A stretch of DNA of 64,000 nt from Bog-473 sp963737745 (lineage in GTDB: Bacteria > Actinomycetota > Acidimicrobiia > Acidimicrobiales > RAAP-2): assembly GCA_963737745.1 (NCBI GenBank), contig CAVTTR010000007.1, positions 496,001 to 560,000 on the forward strand. Reading direction: 5' to 3'. The position numbers and the translations under genes were made by a program. This document shows, piece by piece, positions 44,112 to 53,552 of this stretch. Position 1 is the first letter of the stretch, and each line of letters starts with the position of its first letter. The notes beneath the pieces are model-generated. The model was not told where the DNA came from and did no database searches. It saw only the letters and a list, made by a program, of their open reading frames with translations.

Positions 44112-44609
44112 TCAGATGGAGATGGACGGGACATCAGCCAATGGGACACTTGTTGGTTCGCTGATGGCGCTGGGAGTGCCGTTGGTCACTGCCAGGGGCG
44201 CTGGGGCGGTGAGTATCGGGAGTGAGGTGAGACTCGTGACCCGCTCGCGCATGCCCTTTCCTCCCCACCGGGCAAAGCGACGCCGGCGGCGAGAGCCCAG
44301 GACGATCACATCAGCCGACCAGTCATGCGCGGCGTTGACAATCCGGACCTCCACCCCGAAACAGTTCGTGAGATAGAGAGAACCCTCAGTGGGGACTCCT
44401 GCCGCTCGGAGCGTGGACACGGCACTCTCCAGACGGCCGATCGCCTGCGACTCGGTCTCGACCGTGACGCCGCGGCCGCCGACCAGGAACTCATTGACAT
44501 GGACGACTCGGACGGCGCTGGAGTACTGCCTCGCCAGTGCCGTGGCGAAGCTGATCGCCACGTCGCTCGAGGCGGAGTCGTCGATAGCAAGCAGAATTCT
44601 CTTGAACAT
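44112..44609 (-). CDS. Universal stress protein (UspA family)
   Basis: A 165-residue protein. MFKRILLAIDDSASSDVAIS is the UspA strand 1 with Asp, and VIVLGSRRRRRFARWGGKGM replaces the usual GxxGxGS loop with an Arg-rich version, followed by SLTSLPILTAPAPLA. The modified loop may weaken ATP binding. ATG 44609 follows GGGAGGTGG, and the longer frame to 44768 is not supported. It converges with the XRE-cupin gene 14 bases away. It is one of four UspA-like genes in the window. Confidence 0.82.
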   Translation of the reverse strand: MFKRILLAIDDSASSDVAISFATALARQYSSAVRVVHVNEFLVGGRGVTVETESQAIGRLESAVSTLRAAGVPTEGSLYLTNCFGVEVRIVNAAHDWSADVIVLGSRRRRRFARWGGKGMRERVTSLTSLPILTAPAPLAVTNGTPSAISEPTSVPLADVPSISI

Positions 44610-44764
44610 GGTGGATTTCCACCTCCCTGTCGCCGTCGGGCGACCTTCCTTCTTTGTTTCCATCAGGTTAACACCCTGGTAATGCCAGGAATACATGTTT
44701 CCTGTCAATAAACCATCAACATATGCACTACGCCCCGTGGGATCTCGAAACGATGCACGGGCGC

Positions 44765-45832
44765 TCATGCTCCCAGTGACTCGACGTCCCCTGTCCTTGA
44801 GGAACGGTATGCCGCCTCGATGATGTCTGCCGTCGTAATGGCGTCTGCGATATCGACCGGGGGAGGGGCTCCCTCAAGAAGGTGCAGGGCAATCCCGGCA
44901 TAGAAGAGCTGGTAAGCCCCGGCCAAGGTTGGCACGGCTCGCCACTCGGTTCCGGCGCCAATGTGGCCCCATAAGGCCGGGGGCTCCTTACCCCAACCAG
45001 GCTCCGTCGGCGAGCGGCCGTCGGAGAGCAGGGCCTCTTGTACGTCCATTCCTCTTTTTACGTACGCCGAGACGTCTCCAAGGAGCCGAAAGCGCGGTCC
45101 CTGATCCGCCGCCACGGCGCTCATCCAAAGATGCACCCGCGGCCCATGCGGGTAATGCAGCGCGACGAAGACGTCATCGTCGACTTGGCTCCCGGTGCGA
45201 CGATTGGCCACCTCGGCGTAAACGGCCTGCGGCCGTCCAAAGAGCATCACCGCCTGATCGATCACATGGGTCCCCAGGTCGAAGAGAATGCCCGTGCCGG
45301 CTCCCGACTGAGGGTCGTTCTTCCAGGCCCGCTCGACGGACCGGTTGACTTCAGGCTGCCACCGTTCGTATCGGGATTCGAACGTCGTGAGCACACCCAG
45401 CTCGCCACTCTGCAGGAGGGACACCACAGTGCGGAAGTCTCCGTCCCAGCGTCGGTTGTGAAAGGGAACAATTGTCCTTCCGACCTCCTGGGCCAGCCCC
45501 GCCAGTCGACGAGTCCCCGCGGCCGTCACCGTGACGGGCTTGTCGACCACCACCGGTCGACGACGCGAGAGCACTGCCTCGGCAATGGCCTCATGCGTCG
45601 AATTCGGCGTCGTCACCACCACGAGGTCAATGTCGTCGAGACGAGCGAGAAGATCATCCGTGCTGTCGATCAGGCGGGTGTCGGGATAGCGGGCGAGCAC
45701 GGCCGAGCGACGATCGGGGTTGGCGGTCACCACGAAGTCGAGCTGGAGGCGCGGGTCCGCCGCAATGAACGGTGCATGGAACATTGAGCCGCCCATGCCA
45801 TACCCCACCAGCGCCACCCGGAGCAGGCTCAA
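44765..45832 (-). CDS. Gfo/Idh/MocA-family NAD(P)-dependent oxidoreductase
   Basis: A 355-residue dehydrogenase. The Rossmann motif VALVGYGMGGSMFHAPFI is followed by DLVVVTTPNSTHEAIAEAVL and the EKP-like VVDKPVTVTAAGT motif, and the C-domain has FDLGTHVIDQAVMLFG with the catalytic-region His. These features resemble YdgJ/YvaA and scyllo-inositol-type enzymes acting on sugars or cyclitols. TTG 45832 is chosen because it overlaps the stop of the aldo-keto reductase gene (TTGA). The coupled gene pair suggests a small sugar-alcohol or keto-sugar module. Confidence 0.84.
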   Translation of the reverse strand: MSLLRVALVGYGMGGSMFHAPFIAADPRLQLDFVVTANPDRRSAVLARYPDTRLIDSTDDLLARLDDIDLVVVTTPNSTHEAIAEAVLSRRRPVVVDKPVTVTAAGTRRLAGLAQEVGRTIVPFHNRRWDGDFRTVVSLLQSGELGVLTTFESRYERWQPEVNRSVERAWKNDPQSGAGTGILFDLGTHVIDQAVMLFGRPQAVYAEVANRRTGSQVDDDVFVALHYPHGPRVHLWMSAVAADQGPRFRLLGDVSAYVKRGMDVQEALLSDGRSPTEPGWGKEPPALWGHIGAGTEWRAVPTLAGAYQLFYAGIALHLLEGAPPPVDIADAITTADIIEAAYRSSRTGDVESLGA

Positions 45833-46857
45833 CTTGTCGCTGGCCCACGCCAAAGATCGATGTCGCCTTCAACGGCGTACTGGTCGATCCGCTCCAGTTC
45901 CTCGGAGGTGAAGCTGGTGTTTTCGAGCGCAGCAACGTTTTCTTCGAGTTGGGTGACGCTGCTGGCCCCGACGACGAGGGAGGTCACCCGGGGGTCGCGC
46001 AACGCCCAGGAAAGGGCGAGTTGGGACACCTTCTGTCCCCTCTCGAGAGCGATGGTTCTCAGAGCCCGCACGCGGTCCAGGTTCACCTCGCTCAACATGT
46101 TCGAGCTGAGGGACGAAGGGCGCGAGCCGCGCGAGCCAGCAGGGATCTCACCCAGATAGCGGTCAGTGAGCAGTCCTTGTGCAAGGGGGGAGAAGGCGAT
46201 GCACCCGACACCGGCCTGGCCGAGCACATCGAGCAACCCCTCCTCAATCCAGCGATTGAACATCGAATACGACGGCTGATGTATCAAAAGAGGTGTCCCG
46301 AGCCGGCGAAGGATCTCGACCGCCTCCGAAGTGCGTTTGTCCGAGTAGGACGAGATCCCGACATAGAGGGCCTTGCCCTGCCGCACGGCAGTGTCGAGCG
46401 CACCAAGCGTCTCTTCGAGCGGGGTGTCAGGGTCGAACCGGTGGTGATAGAAGATGTCGACGTAGTCAAGGCCCAAGCGTTCCAGGCTCTGGTCCAAGCT
46501 GGCCAGAAGATACTTGCGGGAGCCGTGGTCTCCGTAGGGGCCGGGCCACATATCCCAGCCCGCTTTGGTCGAGATGATCAGCTGATCACGTAGGGCGGCG
46601 AAATCCGATCGGAGAATCGAACCGAAGTTGGATTCGGCACTCCCATACGGCGGACCGTAATTGTTGGCCAAGTCGAAATGGGTGATCCCGAGATCGAAGG
46701 CGCGCCTAAGGATGGAGCGTTGCACATCCAAGGGTCGATCCTCACCGAAGTTCTGCCAGAGCCCAAGCGAGAGGGCAGGGAGCATGAGTCCGCTCCGTCC
46801 ACATCGTCGGTACTCCATGGACTCGTAGCGAGTAGCCGCAGGTTCATACAGCGACAC
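45829..46857 (-). CDS. Aldo/keto reductase, YghZ (L-glyceraldehyde 3-phosphate reductase) type
   Basis: A 342-residue NADPH-dependent TIM-barrel reductase. Seen are ITHFDLANNYGPPYGSAESN with the catalytic Asp and Tyr, ISTKAGWDMWPGPYG with the Lys, YVDIFYHHRFDPDTPLEETL with the active His region, and the C-terminal cofactor site VTSLVVGASSVTQLEENV. MEYRRCGRSGLMLPALSLGLW and the WPGPYGDHGSRKY loop are typical of the YghZ branch, which reduces methylglyoxal and glyceraldehyde 3-phosphate. GTG 46857 follows GGAGGT by eight bases. It is coupled to the MocA-type gene downstream. Confidence 0.86.
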   Translation of the reverse strand: MSLYEPAATRYESMEYRRCGRSGLMLPALSLGLWQNFGEDRPLDVQRSILRRAFDLGITHFDLANNYGPPYGSAESNFGSILRSDFAALRDQLIISTKAGWDMWPGPYGDHGSRKYLLASLDQSLERLGLDYVDIFYHHRFDPDTPLEETLGALDTAVRQGKALYVGISSYSDKRTSEAVEILRRLGTPLLIHQPSYSMFNRWIEEGLLDVLGQAGVGCIAFSPLAQGLLTDRYLGEIPAGSRGSRPSSLSSNMLSEVNLDRVRALRTIALERGQKVSQLALSWALRDPRVTSLVVGASSVTQLEENVAALENTSFTSEELERIDQYAVEGDIDLWRGPATS

Positions 46858-46913
46858 TGCGATGGACCTCCTTTGTCATTGGCACCCTGGTTGCGGAGAC
46901 AGAGCAGCGGAGC

Positions 46914-47800
46914 TCACGGTTCACCAAGCCCCCGCCCAGCCGCGCTCACGTCGAGCCCACTAGAACCATTTTCAACGAGCGTGCGCCACCGCTGGGCGAT
47001 GGCCGCAGCGATCGGGGCCGCGTCCGTACCGGCATCGGCCCCCACAAGCTCGAGATCCTTGAGGGCCCAATCCAGCGAGAAGTCGGGGTGGAAATCACCC
47101 CGCAGGATCCTGTCGAGTTTCGACATCGCATAGGGCGAGGCAAGCGGGTTCTCCCGCAGTGCCTCGACCAGCCTCAGCGGGTCCACCTGCAGCCGTTTCG
47201 CCAGCGATGCAGCTTCAGCTGCGCACTCCGTCTGGAAAGCGAGCCAAGTGTTGAGGACCAGCTTCATGCGGCTCCCCGCCCCCACCGGGCCGAGCCATAA
47301 GGTCTTCTTCCCGATGGCGTCGAAGACGCTCTCAAGGAGAGGCCGAACCGAATCGGGTCCCCCCGCCAGAATCAAAAGCTGTCCGGCCTCGGCCGGTTCT
47401 CGACTGCCCGAGACGGGCGCGTCGACGAAGCCGACATCGGGTCGCCTCTCGCGCGCTTTGTCATACAGGGAGAGGGTGGCGCTGACGCCGATGGTCGCCA
47501 TCTGAACCCATGTCGACCCGGGGCGTGCGCGGTCGATTCCCCCGCGTCAAACATGACCTCGAGGGTTATGGCCGCCGTAGGCAGAGTTGTCAACACAACG
47601 TCGGCTTCCGCAACGGCATCACCGACATCCTCATGGGCGGTGGCGCCGAGCTCGACCAGCGAGGTGGTCGACGACGCATGGCGAGACCAGACATGCACAT
47701 CGAAGTGTGAGGAGAGAAGGCGCGATGCCATCGCTGCCCCCATCGTCCCGGTTCCAATGACCGCTACCGTTGGCAACGCAGGCCCATTTGCATTACTCAT
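46914..47800 (-). CDS. 3-hydroxyisobutyrate-dehydrogenase-family enzyme, with one-base frame break
   Basis: The N-terminal Rossmann domain (VAVIGTGTMGAAMASRLL and ADVVLTTLPTAAI) is read from ATG 47800. At a run of five bases (47539-47543) one base is missing. Adding a G on the coding strand gives FDAGGIDRARPGSTWVQMAT, and the protein continues in the frame ending at 46914 with VGFVDAPVSGSREPAEAGQL (the conserved DAPVSG), the catalytic Lys in GAGSRMKLVLNTWL and KDLELVGADAG. The repaired length is about 295 residues, normal for beta-hydroxyacid dehydrogenases. The family acts on 3-hydroxyisobutyrate, tartronate semialdehyde or similar acids. It is an independent unit just upstream of the aldo-keto reductase. 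Confidence 0.83.
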
Positions 47801-48542
47801 GGTTCACTCTCACTTATTTCTGTCTGACGCGTCGTTGGCACCGACTTCCTCAATGTCGTGACGCTCGGAGCTTCTCCAGGTCTTTTGCTCGCGGCGGAGC
47901 CCTACGGCATACACGCTAACGCTGTCCTGTGATTACAAGATCTGGGGCCCTGACCTCCACTCCCCCAGATGTGGGCCCTGAGTTCGTTGCCTATCCTCCC
48001 GATCATCGGCGACGTGCCGGACCATCACTGAAAGTGGACTTCCGAACGGGACAACGTCGGGATACTGAAAGTTCGCCGTGTGTGGCCACTCACAGAGAAG
48101 GCCGAAGAGCTTCATTTGAACCAGGCGCGACCCCGTGATGGGATTTCCGCTCGAGCGCAACCCCTCATGGCGCTCTCAGGTACGACCCTCGAGGGCATTT
48201 TCGTCAGGCTCCGCTGTGTGCAAATCGTTGCAAGGAGTGGTGGTAGCACCCGGTCAGCGTCGGGGTAACAACCTTGGAATGGCGGCTTCAGTTGACCAAA
48301 CTTTCGAAATGCGTCCTCAGAACTTGTCCAACGGCGTCAGCCGAGCCCAGACCTCCAGTCGGAATTGCCGATCCAGAAGTGGAAGCATTTGCCCTCAAGG
48401 GTTCGATCCAGGTCTCCAGGCTTGCCTACGACCCCCGAGCGAGTGAGCCCACACAAATTGATGTCGCAGGCCACCATGGACTCAATGGGTTGCGATTCTC
48501 CTTTTAATTGCGGGCCGCAGATCTCGTGAAAGGGCTGGTGGA
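47801..48542. other. Long gap without a supported gene
   Basis: About 740 bases, less GC-rich than the surroundings, between the hydroxyacid dehydrogenase and the FtsX-like permease. Short frames exist on both strands, but none shows a domain, a ribosome site or the third-position GC pattern of this genome. A permease of the FtsX type usually has an ATPase gene next to it; no Walker motif can be read here in any frame. Confidence 0.4.
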
Positions 48543-50930
48543 GTGAGTGCGGTCTGGCTGGTCGCCATGGTCGATATCCGACGTCGATGGCTCACGGTGG
48601 TCGTGTTGTCACTCGTCGTCGGACTCGTCGGCATGGCCGGACTCGCTGCCGCGGCCGGTGCCAGACGGACGAGTGCCTCGCTTGGTGCCTTTGAGCAGCA
48701 GAGTCGATCTGCTGACGTCGAATTGGAGATGACGGGCCAGCCGACCTCAGCTCAGCTTGAACGACTCCGGAACACACGAGGTGTCGAGGCCATCGGGGGA
48801 CTTCGCGCCTTTGGCCTCGTCCTGCCGGGTGATCCGGACTTAGAGGACATCGGCACTCCGTTTGCGCAATTCGGATCCTCGGTTGATCGGGGCCGGCTTG
48901 TCACCGGGCGTTTTGCGGATCCCACCAAAACCGACGAGGTGACGATCGATGAGGCGCTGGCGAACCGGCTGCATGTGCGTGTGGGTGGCCACATCCCGAT
49001 CGAGTCCTATTCTCCTGATCAGATCTCGGCAATTCTGCATGGGGCGACCAACGTGGGCGCCTTGGCTGGCCCGAGCCTCAGACTGCACGTGGTAGGCATC
49101 GACCGTCTGCCTCTTGACCTTGGCGACCAGGCCGAGGTCGGCGGTTGGCTCATTCTCACGCCGGCCTTCGATCGCGCCTATGCCCATCGAATAGGAATCT
49201 TCGGGACTGGCTTGCGGGTGAGGACCTATCGGGGCACGGCCGACGTCCCTCGCGTCATCACGGCAGCGCGTCACATCTTCGGGGGGTCGGTGCTAAGCAC
49301 CCAAGGCCTGGCCGTTGAAAAGGAAGGGGCACGGAGCGCCATCAATGTTTTAGCCACTGCACTATGGATATCCGCGGGCGTGGCTGCGCTGGCCGGAACC
49401 GCGATCATTGCCATCGGTCTCTCCCGTGAGTCGGACTTGATCCGCTCCAGAGAAAGGATGCTGCGCTCGCTCGGATTTACTCGACGTCAGCGGTTGCTGA
49501 CAGCCGCCCCATTTGACTTGTTGGTTGCCGGCATTGGTGCGGTGGTGGCTGTGGGCGGCTCAGTCGTCCTGTCGCCTCTGTTCCCCGTTGGGGTGGCCAG
49601 GCTGGCAGATCCCGACATAGGGCTGCACGCGGACCCTTTTGTCATAGGCTTCGGAGTTGCTCTCCTTGTCGCAGTGGTCCTCCTGATCGGACTCACCACT
49701 GGCTACCGAGCAACGGCGCCCGTAGCCGCCAGGTCCAACTACGCCACAGCAAGAGGAAGATTCACCGTCTCAGAGCGTCTTGCTCACGCCGGCCTCGGGC
49801 CAACTGCATCGAACGGCGCCCGCATGGCGTTTGCATCAAGTGACACCTCCCCAGCTGTACCGGTCCGGTCGGCGCACCTGGGTTCCATCTTCGGCGTACT
49901 CGCGCTGACTGGGGCTCTGCTCTTTACGACCAACCTGCATTTACTGGCGACATCACCAGATCGTTACGGTTGGACCTGGGATTTTAAGATCGCAGACACC
50001 TCGGCGAACACCCCCTGCGGAGGGTCCAGCTTCGGCCTAGCCCGTGTACGCGGTCTGGCGAGCGTCTCAGAGGTGTGTTTCCAAAATGTTCAGATCGGCG
50101 GTCAACCAGAAACGGCTCTCGCCTTTACCTCGCTCCGCGGACAGAGGATTGAGCCCAAAGTAATTCTGGGACGTAGTCCACGGAATTCCGGCGAGGTTGC
50201 TCTTGGTGCCGCCACCGTGCGAGACCTCGGAAAGCGTGTGGGAGATAAGGTGCAAGTACGAGGTCGCAAGTCGAGTTACACCTACACGATCGTCGGCGAA
50301 ACCGTGCTCCCTTCATTTGGACAAGCTCAGCCGATCGATGATGGAGCCGTTTTTACCGGTTCGGGATTTGCACCACTCTTCGATCCGAATATCTTCTCCC
50401 GTTACTTTGTCGGGACGTATTCGGCGGGTGCCGATCGTTCCCAAGTGAGTGAGCGGATATCGGCCATTTCCGAACTCTCCCATCCTTCAGGCCCTGCTCT
50501 TCCCGTCGAGGTGTCCCATCTCCAACAGACCGCTTGGTTTCCTTTGAGCATGGCATTCCTTCTCGGGGGACTGGCTCTGGTAACGGTCGGATCGACATTG
50601 GTGGTGAGCATCCGCCGGAGGCGCCGGGAGTTCGCCGTGTTGAAGACTCTGGGATTCACCAGGGGACAGGTGGGTTTAACGGTTGCTTGGGAGGCATCGG
50701 CATTTGCTGTGACCGGTGCTGCAATAGGAATCCCTTGCGGGTTGCTCGTTGGCATATTCGCATGGCACCTGGTCGCCGACGGACTAGGAATCCAAACGAC
50801 CACGGTCTTCCCCATCGGGGTCTGCGTGTGGCTGGCGGTCGGAACGTTTCTCGGGTTCAATCTCATTGCCGTGACTCCTGGACGCCTGGCCGCCCGTATA
50901 CGACCGGCTGAGTCGTTTCGAACGGAGTAG
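48543..50930 (+). CDS. FtsX/MacB-like ABC transporter permease
   Basis: A 795-residue permease. TM1 is close to the N-terminus (RWLTVVVLSLVVGLVGMAGL), a large extracytoplasmic domain follows, and the first FtsX block is at about 270-400 (LSRESDLIRSRERMLRSLGF, then RQRLLTAAPFDLLVAGIGAV). A second extracytoplasmic domain precedes the last FtsX block at the C-terminus (VSIRRRRREFAVLKTLGFTR and GVCVWLAVGTFLGFN). This duplicated layout is that of lipoprotein, peptide or macrolide exporters driven by a separate ATPase. No ATPase gene is found in the window on either side, so the permease appears orphaned here. GTG 48543 is close to the first membrane segment. Confidence 0.83.
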   Translation: MSAVWLVAMVDIRRRWLTVVVLSLVVGLVGMAGLAAAAGARRTSASLGAFEQQSRSADVELEMTGQPTSAQLERLRNTRGVEAIGGLRAFGLVLPGDPDLEDIGTPFAQFGSSVDRGRLVTGRFADPTKTDEVTIDEALANRLHVRVGGHIPIESYSPDQISAILHGATNVGALAGPSLRLHVVGIDRLPLDLGDQAEVGGWLILTPAFDRAYAHRIGIFGTGLRVRTYRGTADVPRVITAARHIFGGSVLSTQGLAVEKEGARSAINVLATALWISAGVAALAGTAIIAIGLSRESDLIRSRERMLRSLGFTRRQRLLTAAPFDLLVAGIGAVVAVGGSVVLSPLFPVGVARLADPDIGLHADPFVIGFGVALLVAVVLLIGLTTGYRATAPVAARSNYATARGRFTVSERLAHAGLGPTASNGARMAFASSDTSPAVPVRSAHLGSIFGVLALTGALLFTTNLHLLATSPDRYGWTWDFKIADTSANTPCGGSSFGLARVRGLASVSEVCFQNVQIGGQPETALAFTSLRGQRIEPKVILGRSPRNSGEVALGAATVRDLGKRVGDKVQVRGRKSSYTYTIVGETVLPSFGQAQPIDDGAVFTGSGFAPLFDPNIFSRYFVGTYSAGADRSQVSERISAISELSHPSGPALPVEVSHLQQTAWFPLSMAFLLGGLALVTVGSTLVVSIRRRRREFAVLKTLGFTRGQVGLTVAWEASAFAVTGAAIGIPCGLLVGIFAWHLVADGLGIQTTTVFPIGVCVWLAVGTFLGFNLIAVTPGRLAARIRPAESFRTE

Positions 50931-51090
50931 TCAGCTTTCCCAGCATGGCGATTGGCCCCGAACCGTCCACTTCGTTCCACCACACTGGATCACCTGGCTC
51001 GGTTACTGCTTCAGTCGGTAATTCAGCCCAGGTCGAAGGAAATTGTGATCAAGCAAACCTGGCCCGCCAAACAGGGTCAAGCTCATTTTG

Positions 51091-51163
51091 CAGCCCCAAC
51101 GGGATTCGAACCCGTGTCGCCACCTTGAGAGGGTGGTGTCCTAGGCCTCTAGACGATGGGGCC
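51091..51163 (-). tRNA. tRNA-Glu (CTC anticodon)
   Basis: Read on the minus strand, the acceptor arms GGCCCCA / TGGGGCT pair, with one G-T at the end. The anticodon arm is CCACC-CTCTCAA-GGTGG with CTC at positions 34-36, and the T arm has the standard GGTTCGAATCC. The discriminator is G and CCA is not encoded. The 73-base length and all arms are normal. It lies 32 bases after tRNA-Gln on the same strand. Confidence 0.93.
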
Positions 51164-51195
51164 GAGCGGAGGCTTCCCGAAGGAATCCGCCGGTG

Positions 51196-51267
51196 CTCGG
51201 GGGGAAGGACTCGAACCCTCAATAACTGGACCAGAACCAGTCGTGTTGCCGATTACACCACCCCCGA
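51196..51267 (-). tRNA. tRNA-Gln (CTG anticodon)
   Basis: On the minus strand the acceptor arms TCGGGGG / CCCCCGA pair fully. The anticodon arm is ACTGG-TTCTGGT-CCAGT with CTG at 34-36, and the T loop is GTTCGAGTC. Discriminator G, no encoded CCA, 72 bases. It is followed by tRNA-Glu and preceded by ydcF and gltX on the same strand. In bacteria without GlnRS this tRNA is first charged with Glu by a non-discriminating GltX, so the grouping is functionally sensible. Confidence 0.93.
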
Positions 51268-51369
51268 ATGGGTGGACGATCAGGTTAGCCGAGCGATCGG
51301 GGGTCGCCAGCGCCGGCAGGTGGCGGATACGGAAGGCGTTCCAACCTGCGAAAGGGGTCCGCTTCACCA

Positions 51370-51990
51370 TCAGGCGTCGTGCAGCCATTCGAGGTGGTTG
51401 AAGCCGATAATTCGGCCCAGCCCCACCCCGACCGCCTCCTTGAGGAAGTAGGGCACGGTGGACCACCCCTTAATTGGAGAGGTCTGGGTGGGGGTAGCAG
51501 AAGGCGTGAGCCCGAACGAGGACGAGATCGCCATGGAGCGGTCCTCGTGAAACGGGTCCGTTGTCACCAACACCGTGGTGTCATGACGTGCCAGCAATAT
51601 CGGGGCGGCGTCGGACACGTTCTCGTACGTATTGTTCCCACCGGCCTGGAGGATGTCAGCCGCGGGGATTCCCTGCATGACGAGGTAGGACGTGCTCGCC
51701 TCAGACTCGGTATAAGCGTCGCCCTTCTCTTTGCCCCCAGTCACCATAATGACGGCGCTATAGCCCTTGCGGAACAGCTTCACGGCCTCGTCCAATCGGG
51801 CCTGGAGGTCGGGCGATGGCTTACCGTTGTACTCAGCTGCGCCCATCACCATGATGGCGCCAGCGGGGTGCGGGTCGTAGTGGCGTGAGGTCAGCCATAC
51901 CTGTACCAGGCTGACGGCAAAATAGACGAGGACCGCTGTCAGCAACAGGCTGACAATGCGTAGGGCGAAGCGGAGCGGAGCGAAGAGCAT
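51370..51990 (-). CDS. YdcF-family (DUF218) membrane-anchored protein
   Basis: A 206-residue protein. One N-terminal membrane segment (IVSLLLTAVLVYFAVSLVQV) is followed by the DUF218 domain: GAIMVMGAAEYNGKPSPDLQ, VIMVTGGKEKGDAYTESEAS, GNNTYENVSDA and TTVLVTTDPFHEDRSMAIS. Family members such as YdcF and SanA are linked to envelope integrity and bind nucleotides or sugar-nucleotide-like ligands. ATG 51990 overlaps the stop of gltX, so the two are coupled. The tRNAs lie about 100 bases downstream. Confidence 0.84.
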   Translation of the reverse strand: MLFAPLRFALRIVSLLLTAVLVYFAVSLVQVWLTSRHYDPHPAGAIMVMGAAEYNGKPSPDLQARLDEAVKLFRKGYSAVIMVTGGKEKGDAYTESEASTSYLVMQGIPAADILQAGGNNTYENVSDAAPILLARHDTTVLVTTDPFHEDRSMAISSSFGLTPSATPTQTSPIKGWSTVPYFLKEAVGVGLGRIIGFNHLEWLHDA

Positions 51991-53507
51991 CAGGTGGCTG
52001 CGGCCAACCGATCGAGCGCCAAAGTGATGCGACGTCGAGTTTCCTCCCGACCTAAGACCTCCAGCGATTCGAAAAGAGGTGGACCAACACGCTTGCCTGT
52101 CACGGCCACTCGGATGGGAGCCTGGGCCTTGCCCAATGCCCGGTTATGGGCTAGTCCGATGGCCGCTGTCGTGTCATGCAACACGTCACGTGTCCACTCG
52201 CAGGTGGCGTAGGCGTCCAGCGCATCGCTCAGAATCAATGAAGCGACCTCATCGCGCGCGATGGCCTTCTGCCAGCTATCGGGATCTACCGTGGGATCGT
52301 CGACGAAAAAGAAGTCCACGAGGGCCGGAACGTCGCTGAGAACGGCGACCCGCTCCTGCACCACAACAGCCATGCGGGCGTACACATCGGGGTCGAAACG
52401 CTCGGCGGGCCATGGGGGTCCCGCGACGGCATTGCTTCCGCTGTCAGGGTCCTGCCATTCGCCGGCAGACCACTGGCCGGGCTGGGGGTGCACCCACGGA
52501 AGAGACGCTTCGATGAACGCGTCGGTGGGGAGCTCACGGATGTAGACGCCGTTCATGTGGGTCAGCTTGCGCACGTCGAAGAACGCCGGCGAACTCTGCA
52601 CATCCTCAATGCGAAAGTTCTCGATCAGTTTCGCCAAGGGGACAATCTCCTCCTCACCGGGACTCCAACCCAGCAAGGCCAGGTAGTTGCGAAAGGCCGA
52701 AGGGAGATAGCCCTGCTCGCGATACATTTCGACCGCCACCGGATCACGGCGCTTGGAGAGCTTCTTCCCCTGTTCGTTGACCAAGAGGGGAAGATGCGCG
52801 AACAGCGGGAGGGCCAGGCTGGTGGAGGTAGCCGCATTGAGCTCGTGCCACAGCATGATCTGCTTCGGTGTGTTGGGCAGATGCTCCTCCCCCCGGAACA
52901 CGTGGCTGATAGCCATGGTCCGGTCGTCAACCACGTTGGCCAACGCGAAGAGAGGTTTCCCGTTTCCCTTCACGCAAATGAAGTCCTCCATGGCCCGGTT
53001 GGGGAATTCCACTTCCCCCCGGATGAGGTCGTGCACCGCGGTGGTGCCTTCATCGGGCGTCCGAAATCGTAGGGCGCGCCCCTCTCCACGCGACAGCCCC
53101 AGATCGCGGCAGTACCCGTCATACCCCGGTGTCGGATCACCGGCGGCGGCCCGCTCCCTGGCGCGGTCGTCAATCTGGGCACGCGTGCACGCGCAGGCGT
53201 AGAGCGCCCCGCTACTCCAGAGGGCTTCGATAGCACTCTGGTGCGCCTCACCTTGCGCTGACTGGAAATAGGGCCCTTCGTCGGGAGCCATGCCTAGCCA
53301 ATCGAGCGCGTCAATGATCCCCTGGGTCCACTCGGGGCGATTGCGTTCTTCATCGGTATCCTCAATGCGCAACACGAATGTGCCTCCCCGTTGCCGGGCG
53401 AAGAGCCAGTTGAAGAGAGCCGACCGGGCGCTTCCCACATGGAAGTAGCCAGTCGGAGACGGGGCGAACCGCACTCGGGGCGCGGCAATGGTGGAGATAT
53501 CAGTCAT
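51990..53507 (-). CDS. gltX: Glutamyl-tRNA synthetase
   Basis: A 505-residue class I synthetase that charges tRNA-Glu and, in species lacking GlnRS, also tRNA-Gln. The HIGH signature is HVGS at residues 23-26 within APSPTGYFHVGSARSALFNW, and the KMSKS signature is KLSKR in NEQGKKLSKRRDPVAVE. IEDTDEERNRPEW is also typical. The C-terminal anticodon-binding part is complete. It heads a minus-strand unit gltX-ydcF followed by tRNA-Gln and tRNA-Glu, the two tRNAs it would charge. No gatCAB genes are in the window. Confidence 0.93.
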   Translation of the reverse strand: MTDISTIAAPRVRFAPSPTGYFHVGSARSALFNWLFARQRGGTFVLRIEDTDEERNRPEWTQGIIDALDWLGMAPDEGPYFQSAQGEAHQSAIEALWSSGALYACACTRAQIDDRARERAAAGDPTPGYDGYCRDLGLSRGEGRALRFRTPDEGTTAVHDLIRGEVEFPNRAMEDFICVKGNGKPLFALANVVDDRTMAISHVFRGEEHLPNTPKQIMLWHELNAATSTSLALPLFAHLPLLVNEQGKKLSKRRDPVAVEMYREQGYLPSAFRNYLALLGWSPGEEEIVPLAKLIENFRIEDVQSSPAFFDVRKLTHMNGVYIRELPTDAFIEASLPWVHPQPGQWSAGEWQDPDSGSNAVAGPPWPAERFDPDVYARMAVVVQERVAVLSDVPALVDFFFVDDPTVDPDSWQKAIARDEVASLILSDALDAYATCEWTRDVLHDTTAAIGLAHNRALGKAQAPIRVAVTGKRVGPPLFESLEVLGREETRRRITLALDRLAAAT

Positions 53508-53552
53508 GTCGTCGGGTGGTCAGTGTGGTGTCGTAGTCAGTGCGACGTTGCG

